A DNA stretch of 64,000 nucleotides, from NCBI RefSeq assembly GCF_050624435.1, contig NC_134542.1:115923677-115987676 (forward strand). The letters run 5' to 3'. Below, piece after piece: positions 57,430-64,000 of this stretch. Numbering within the stretch: the stretch's first letter is position 1; every line of letters starts with the position of its first letter. The notes under the pieces were generated by a model. That model worked only from the letters and a program-made list of their open reading frames with translations, did no database searches and was not told the DNA's origin. This stretch comes from Tenrec ecaudatus. Lineage: Eukaryota > Chordata > Mammalia > Afrosoricida > Tenrecidae. Position numbers and translations under genes: made by a program.

Positions 57430-59224
57430 TTTTTTTAACCATTTTATTGGGGGCTTGTACAATTCTTAACACAATCCATCCATCTATCCATCCATTGTGT
57501 CAAGCACATGTGTACATTTGTTGCCATCATCGTTTTCAAAACTTTTTTTTTCTACTTGAGCCCTTGGTATCAGCTCCTCACTTTTTTCCCCTCCCTCCCT
57601 CGTGAACACTTGATAATTTATAAATTATTATTATTTTTTCATGTCTTATATTGACCAATGTCTCCCTTCACCCACTTTTCTGTTATCTGTCCCCCTAGGA
57701 GGGGGGTTATATGTAGATCATTGTGATCGCTTCCCCCTTTCTCCCTCCACCTTCCCCTCATCCTCCTGGTATGGCTACTCTCATTATTGGTCTTGAGGGG
57801 TTTATCTGTCCTGGATTCCCTGTGTTTCCAGCTCTTTTTTGTACCTGTGTACATGCTCCGGTCTAGCTGTATTTGTAAGGTAGAATTGGGGTCATGATAG
57901 TGGGGGAGGAGGGGTAGGGAAGCAGGAGAAGCATTAAAGAACCAGAGGAAAATTTATGTTTCATTGGTGCTATACTACACCCTGACTGGCTCATCTCTTT
58001 TTTGTGACCCTTATGTAATAGATGTTCAGTTGTCTGCAGATGGGCTTTGAGTCTCCACTCTGCACTCCCCCCTCAATCACAATGATATGGCTTTTTGTTC
58101 TGCGTCTTTGATATCTGATCCTGTCGACACCTCATGATCACACAGGCTGGTGTGTTTCTTCCATGTGGAGTTTGTTGCTTTTCAGCTAGATGGCCGCTTG
58201 TTTACCTTCAAGCCTTTAAGAGCTCAGACGTTACCTTTTTATAGCTGGACACCATCAACTTTCTTCACCATATTTGCTTGTGATCGTGTTGGGAAGGTGA
58301 GCATCATGGAATGCCAGGATTTTAGAACAAAGTGTTCTTGCATTGAGGGAGTACTTGAGTAAAGGCCCAATGTCTGTCTGCTACCTTAATGCTAAACCTA
58401 TAAATATATGTATACAACTATTTCCCTTTCATTATATATACATATATTTACATATGTACATGCCTATATTTAGAGCTCTGTAAATACCCTTTGCCTCCTA
58501 GTTCTTTCATCTATTTCCTGTTACTTTCCTCTTGTCCCAATATTGTGTTTGTCCTTCATTTGGGTTTCAGTAATTCCGTGGGTTACATTGACCTTGATAA
58601 AATCCCTAACAGGCATCCTATGCCCTCCTTGCCATCAATTTTAGACCACTTGTTGTTCCCTTGTTCCTGGGTTTGTTAACACCCATTTCCTTTCCCAGGC
58701 TTCCTCCTCTCCAGTGTCCCCTGGAAACATCGGTCCCATTGTTTTCTCCTCTGGTTTGTTTATCCCACCAATCTTATCTAGATAGACATGCAGAGACAAT
58801 AATAAGCACAAAAACAACACAGAGCAAAACAACAGCAAAACAACAACCAAAAAGCAAAGCTTATAAATAGTTTCAGGTCTGTTTATTGACCCTTAGGAGT
58901 GTATTTTGGTCTAGTTTGATGGGTTGTCACAACCTGGCCCCAAAGTTAATTTTTGGTATTCCCCAGGGACTTCATTGCTCTGCTCCACTTGTTGCTCTGT
59001 TGCTCACCTTTAGTGTTTTGCTCCAGTGTGGTGGGGTCAGATCGGGCACAATTCCTGCACTGTATCTCCTGTGTTGTTCCCTATGTCACTATGGGTCAGT
59101 GAGGGACATTGTCTCGTGGTGGTGCCAGCCCTGTGGCCCTTTCTGTGCATTGGCTGCTCTGAGCAGGAATATCGTCCTCTGGACTTAGTGGGCCAGCTTG
59201 TGTTCCACTCTTTCCTTCCCTCTT
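57430..59224 (-). mobile_element. L1 3'UTR, about 1.8 kb (minus)
   Basis: It is flanked by a 12-bp duplication with one mismatch: CAGCATGACTTT at 57418-57429 and CAGCACGACTTT at 59225-59236. A poly-T stretch marks the tail at the left edge. Confidence 0.9.
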
Positions 59225-59594
59225 CAGCACGACTTTCCTTGACTTTTTCTTACCAATGCCATTTTGAATTTTCTTAAAATTCTTTTCATAAGCCCTTGTG
59301 ATCACCCAGTGCCCTTCTGGTAAATCTACTAAGGAGTACCCCTTTGTTATTACTAAAAATAAAATTTCCATAAGCTTGCGAGCACTATTTTCTGACTTGA
59401 ATTCATCTCTGAGGTCTTCCAGGCCTTTCTTTAAATCAGGAACCTTTTATCTGCCAGGGCCATTTGGATATTTATCGTATCAGATATGAGCCATACTCGT
59501 CAACCTACTTACTCTTAATGTGATGGCTGGGACTGCTTCTCTTCGTTCATAATAGCTGGTGTTGATGATTTTCACGGGCCTCATATGGCCCTTG

Positions 59595-59735
59595 AGGAGT
59601 CCCTGGTGGTAGAGTGGTTAGCATGGGGCTGGTATCCACAAGGTCCAAAGTTCGAAACCTCCAGCCACTCCTCAGGAGAAAGACATGGCTTTCTACTGCC
59701 TTACCCTATAGGATTGCTATGAGTCGACATCAACT
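59595..59735 (+). mobile_element. AfroSINE (plus), internal deletion
   Basis: GGAGTCCCTGGTGGTAGAGT, AAGTTCGAAACCTCCAGCC and GGATTGCTATGAGTCGACAT. Confidence 0.85.
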
Positions 59736-59762
59736 AGAGAGGAATTGTTGAATTATAAGATA

Positions 59763-59952
59763 ATTTTTAAATTAAAAGATCATTTTATCAGGGGCTCTTA
59801 CAACAATCCATACATTCATTCTATCAAGCATATTTGTACATATTTGCCATCATTGTTTTCTAAACACTTACTTTCTCTTGAGCCCTTGGTATGAACTCCT
59901 TCCTTCCCCCCACCACCCTTGTAACACCTTGATAAATTATAAATTATTTTTC
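59763..59952 (-). mobile_element. Short L1 3' end (minus)
   Basis: About 190 bp of the terminal part of the recurring L1 3'UTR (TCATTTTATCAGGGGCTCTT through CTTGATAAATTATAAATTA), strongly 5'-truncated. Confidence 0.8.
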
Positions 59953-59956
59953 TATA

Positions 59957-60075
59957 AGATAGAAATCTTTAAGGGAGCAGAAAGCCTCATCTTTTCCCTT
60001 TGTCGTGGCTCATGAGTCCGGACTGTTGAACTTATTGGTTAGCAGCCCCAAGACTAGCCCACGATGCTAAAGACT
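59957..60075 (-). mobile_element. AfroSINE (minus), left part
   Basis: AAATCTTTAAGGGAGCAGAA then TTGGTTAGCAGCCCC. A separate tail piece in plus orientation lies at 60095-60172. Confidence 0.65.
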
Positions 60076-60265
60076 AGTCTATCTGTTCGTGTGAAGATTT
60101 ACAACCCCTGGCACCTTATAAACATTCACTATGAATCCAAGTTGACTCCGTTGCAGTAGATTTGGTTTTTAGGTATATTTATAATCCATTTTAGCTGATA
60201 CTACAAATACTTTTTAAAGAAACTATCAATTTAAACATGTATCAGTAGTCTCTAACAGTTCCATT

Positions 60266-61164
60266 AAAATATCATTTTATTGGGGGCTCATTCAGCTCTT
60301 ATTACAATCCATACATCCATCCATTGTGTCAAGCACATATTTACGTTTGTTGCCATCATTTTCAAAACATTTTCTTTCTACTATAGTCCTTGGTATCACC
60401 TAATTTTTTCCCTCCCTTCTCCACCCCCCCTCACGAACCCTTGATAATATATAAATTGTTAATTGTTTTTGAATGTCTTTCCCTGACTGATGTCTCCCTT
60501 CACCCACTTTTCTGTTGTCCGTCCCCTAGGAGGGGGTTATATGTAAATCATTGTGGTTGGTTACTCCTTTCTCCCCACACCTTTCCCTCACCCTCCTAGT
60601 ATGGCTACTTCCAGTGTTGGTCCTGAGGGGTTTATCTGTCCTGGATTCCCTGTGTTTCCAGTTCTTATCTGTACCTGTGTACATGCTCTGGTCTAACTGG
60701 ATTTGTAAGGTAGAATTGAAGTCATGATAGGTGGGGGAGAGAGGCAAGGGAGAAGCATTGAAGAACTAAAGAAAAGTCGTATGTTTCATTGGTGCTATAC
60801 TGCACCCTGACTGGCTCATCTCTTCCCTGTGACTCTTTTGTAAGGTGATGTCCAGTTGTCTACAGATGGGCTTTGGGTTTCTACTCTGCTCTTCCCCTCA
60901 TTTACATTGATATTATTTTTTGTTCTGGGTCTTTGATGCCTTAAACCTGAGCCCATCGACCCCTCATGATCACACAGGTTGGTGTTCCGTGTGGACTTCT
61001 TCCATGTGGACTTTGTTGCTTCTTAGCTAGATGTCCACTTGTTTATCTTCAAGCCTTTTAAGAGTCCATACACGATAATCTTTTGATAGCTGAGCAACAT
61101 CATCTTTCTTCACCACATTTGCTTATGAACCCATTTTGTCTTCAGCGATCGTGTTGTGAAGGTG
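60266..61164 (-). mobile_element. L1 3'UTR, about 0.9 kb (minus)
   Basis: It runs from ATTTTATTGGGGGCTCATTC to the TTCAGCGATCGTGTTG block. It is flanked by AACAGTTCCATT (60254-60265) and AACAGTTTCATT (61165-61176), which differ at one position. It was inserted beside an older minus-strand L1M. Confidence 0.85.
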
Positions 61165-61176
61165 AACAGTTTCATT

Positions 61177-62050
61177 TACACCACATCCTTACCAACATTT
61201 TGTGTTTCTGTGTATACATATTTTTTTTACTTTCTGATAGGTATGTAGTGTTAGGTATTTCAGTTTTCATTTGCATTTTTCTATGACACATGAAATTTAA
61301 CACCAGTTGGATGTCTTCCATTTTGAACACCTGTGCAAGTCTTGTCCATTTTTCTGGTGTCATTATCTTTGTGTATAACTGATTTCTTTTGTTTATCGCT
61401 CCTTAGTCAAATGAAAGGAATACTACAGGGCAGCCATCTGTGCATTGGCTTTTGAGCCTGACTTTCTGACTGCTACCTGCATTTCTGGTTGCCATTGGTC
61501 CTTTCCTTCCATCCTATTAGAGAAGACCTAGACCCACTTTTAAACTGCGTGCCATTTAGTTGTTGAGTTTTAGGGGTTCTTTTTGTATCCTGCATAGTAA
61601 GTCCCTACCAGATACATGGTTTTCAACTATTTTTTCCCCATTGTTTAGGCTGTCTCTTCATTTTCTTAATAATGTCCTTTCATACCCAGATGATTTTAAT
61701 TCTGAAGTTCAACTTACTCATTTCATCTTTTGTTTCCCATGCTCTTTGTGTTGTATTTTAAGAATCCACTGCTAAACACAAGGTACTGAAGACCTTCAGG
61801 TATATTTTCTTGTAGGAGTTTTGTGGTTTTAGTTCTTACATTCAGGTTGTTCATTTCAGTTAAAATTTTAATATATAGAGTAAAGTAGAAGTCAAAGTAA
61901 TTCTTTTGCATATGGGAATCCAGTTGTAGTAATACTATTTGCTCAAAGTTTTCTTATTCTTGACTCAGCGATTGCTTGAGTGTTATAAACTGTTAGGGAT
62001 TTTCCAGAAGCCTGACGAAGTTGTTTCTAATACTTTCTGCTTCTTGTTGT
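61177..62050 (-). mobile_element. Old LINE-1 (minus), ORF2 C-terminal part
   Basis: CATTTACACCACATCCTTAC then TCAGTTTTCATTTGCATTTT and AGTCTTGTCCATTTTTCTGG are reverse landmarks of old L1 ORF2. It continues with GTCTCTTCATTTTCTTAATA. Confidence 0.75.
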
Positions 62051-62299
62051 ATGTTTTTTGTTGGATGTAAGACATGCATTTGGAGGCGCCTGCTCCACTA
62101 TTTTTCCTATGTTAATTTTTAATTAATCCTTATGCTTTCAATTTAGCTAAACCCCTTAGTTTATCAGACTTTTCGTCTTAGGCACTCTCCTACAATTCCT
62201 CAGCATTTGAATGAGAAATACCATGCAGTATACATTGATGAATAGAGTTAGTCAGCTCAGTTGGATAGTTATCTAGGAGTAAAATGATTGTACTACTGT

Positions 62300-62440
62300 A
62301 CACCCACCAGAATGGGTAACTTTTAAAAAACATCACCAACAGGGATGTGAAACAACTATAACCATTTTATATACTACTGTTAAGAGAGATGTTTGACAAA
62401 ATTACTTTGGAAAGCGGTTTAGCAGTATCGACTATAGCAG
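62300..62440 (+). mobile_element. Old LINE-1 ORF2 fragment (plus)
   Basis: CCACCAGAATGGGTAACTTT then CACCAACAGGGATGTGAAAC and TACTTTGGAAAGCGGTTTAG, an ORF2 C-terminal-region remnant. Confidence 0.65.
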
Positions 62441-62459
62441 ATAATAGATACAGCTCATG

Positions 62460-63554
62460 TCAGATGGATCTTGCTAGAGAGTGAAGAATACGAAAAAGAT
62501 GTTTACTTATTTTTTATTCACTAAGCAAAGACATTGACTGAAGGAATCAATACAAACTACAGATAGTCCTGAGAAGAAGGAGAATTCCAGAATACTTCAT
62601 TGTGCTCATGAGGTACTTATCCATGGAGCGTGAGGCAGTTATGTGAACAGAACAAGGAAGTACTGATTGTTTTCAAATCAGGAAAGGTATGTATGAGGGT
62701 TGTATCCTCACTCAATCTGTATGCTGAGCTATTAATGAGAGATGTTGGATTATATGAAGAAGAATGCGGCATCGGGCTTGGAGGAAAGCTTAGTAACAAC
62801 CTGTGAAATGGAGGTGACACAACCTTGCTTACTGGAAGTGAAGCACTTGTTGATGAACTTGTTGAGGACTTGAAGCACTTGTTGATGGAGAGCAAGAATC
62901 ACAGCCTTCAGTATGGATGGCAACTCAACATGAAGAACCCAAGTCCTCACAACTGGAACCATCGGTAACATAGTAAATGGAATAAAATCTCAAATTTCAA
63001 GGAATTTATTATACTTGGATCCACAATCAGTACTCATGGAGGCAACAGTCAAGAGATCAAACAACTGCATAAGACCACTTTAAAGTGCTGAAAAGTAAGG
63101 ATGTTACTTTAGGACTAAGGTGCGCCCGACTAAGCCCTGGTATTTTAAGTTGCCTTGTATGCATGTGAAAGTTGGACATTGAAGAAGGAAGCCTGAAGAA
63201 GAGTTGATGCATTTGAATTATGGTGCTGGCAAAGACTATTGAAAGTGCTGACAAAAGAATAAACAATTCTGTCTTGGAAGAAGGAGAGCCAGCATTTCCC
63301 ACAAAGGCAAGGCTGGTGAGACTTTGTCTCACATACTTTGAGCGTGTCAGAAGAGACTAGTCCCTGGAGAACATGCTTGGCAAAGTGGAGGGGCAGGAAA
63401 AAGAGGAAGGTCTTTGGTGACATGGGTGGTGGACACAGTGGCCGCAGCAGCAGATAAACAGAACAGTTGGGAGGATGGCACAGGACCAGTGGATACTTTG
63501 TTCTGCAGTACATAGGGTCACTGAGTGGGAACCAAGCCAGTGGCACCTAACAAC
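62460..63554 (+). mobile_element. RTE (BovB-like) LINE, 3' half, inactive
   Basis: This shows the end of an RTE reverse transcriptase. At 63161 one frame reads ACESWTLKKEA, then a stop, then RRVDAFELWCWQRLLKVL, the highly conserved RTE C-terminal motif. Upstream, GGAGGTGACACAACCTTGCT and CTCAACATGAAGAACCCAAG fit the YADD-proximal region, with the active site lost. The tail ends CATAGGGTCACTGAGTGGGA then CCAGTGGCACCTAAC. Several stops and indels make it dead. Confidence 0.85.
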
Positions 63555-63582
63555 CCCAAATGCTCATCAGCAGTGGAATAGA

Positions 63583-63770
63583 AAAACCAACACAGCTGCT
63601 GCCATTAAGTCCTTTCTGACACATGGTGATGCCATGTGTCACAGAGTGGAAGTGCTTCATCCAAGCTTCTTATCTGTAATCTGTATCGAACCTGAGCACC
63701 AAGCCTGTCTTCCGTGGCCTTGCTGGGTGGATCTGAATTCCTAGTCTTTAGGTTGGTAACCGAGAGCAGA
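63583..63770 (-). mobile_element. AfroSINE-like (minus), decayed
   Basis: AACACAGCTGCTGCCATTAA then TTTAGGTTGGTAACCGAGAG. It directly follows the RTE tail. Confidence 0.55.
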
Positions 63771-63799
63771 CCATTTGTACTGTGCATAGACAGACTAGC

Positions 63800-64000
63800 A
63801 AGTAATTTGAAGTATATCCACACACAATGGAAAACTTCACAATAAGGAGAATGAGGTCACTTACAGCTGTTAGACCAGCATGGATGAATATTGCAGGCAC
63901 ACTGTTGAGTTAAAGAAGCCTGACTAAACAAGAATTGATAAATTAATGCTATATGTATTTATAGAGAAATATCTAAATAACATGTCCATGTAATATAATC
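63800..64000 (+). mobile_element. L1M 3' part (plus), runs off the window
   Basis: CACACACAATGGAAAACTTC, AGCATGGATGAATATTGCAG and GTTAAAGAAGCCTGAC match the usual 3' part of L1M elements. Confidence 0.65.

Larger units (their letters stand above)
55900..64000 (+). other. ZRANB3: Start of ZRANB3 intron 2
   Basis: It begins with the donor GTAAAG. I searched for the next exon (the Walker A region with DEMGLGKT) and did not find it, so the intron runs past the window edge. Confidence 0.75.

Noticed and set aside
55900-64000. A further ZRANB3 exon (Walker A, DEMGLGKT)
   Set aside because: No frame in this span encodes it, so the next exon must lie beyond the window.
1-64000. CRISPR arrays, operons, bacterial promoters or riboswitches
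   Set aside because: The window is vertebrate nuclear DNA; the only regular repeats are microsatellites and transposable elements.

Overview
This window is nuclear DNA from a placental mammal, and the repeats point to an afrotherian, most likely a tenrec such as Echinops telfairi. Three observations support this. About 37 tRNA-derived SINEs of the AfroSINE type share the tail '...TATGAGTC(G/A)GAATCGACTC...ATGGCAGTGAG'. Three hAT elements match the non-autonomous SPIN transposons, which among afrotherians are known from tenrec. There are about a dozen copies of one LINE-1 3' untranslated region and at least two RTE (BovB-like) LINE 3' ends. No sequence comparison was run, so the species is an inference.

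Genes are sparse. The only protein-coding sequence I can support is the first coding exon of ZRANB3 on the + strand (exon 55732-55899, ATG at 55739), with a clean acceptor and donor. About 15 kb upstream, at 38.8-40.5 kb, a GC- and CpG-rich block has the features of a bidirectional housekeeping promoter. In human, R3HDM1 lies head to head with ZRANB3. A minus-strand splice donor at 39409/39408 therefore probably ends the non-coding first exon of R3HDM1, and the + side (40.06-40.49 kb) probably holds the non-coding first exon of ZRANB3. The + side carries two facing ZNF143-type (SBS) motifs and an ETS/CRE composite site.

On this reading, 1-39.4 kb is R3HDM1 intron 1 (minus-strand gene), 40.5-55.7 kb is ZRANB3 intron 1, and 55.9-64 kb is the start of ZRANB3 intron 2. 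All three introns are built from nested transposable elements of different ages: decayed L1M-type LINEs, RTE LINEs, AfroSINEs, a Tigger/pogo family (a broken transposase plus a 300-bp TIR element), SPIN and a second hAT element, palindromic mariner-like MITEs, a solo LTR, and the younger tenrec-type L1s. Many of the L1s keep recognisable target-site duplications.

I found no undescribed genetic system. The points most worth a second look are the paired SBS sites in the promoter, the horizontally acquired hAT elements with an intact target-site duplication and a later L1 insertion inside one of them, the nested L1-in-L1 insertion with a perfect 13-bp duplication, the tail shared by the RTE LINE and AfroSINE, and an unnamed interspersed repeat with one filled and one empty L1 site.
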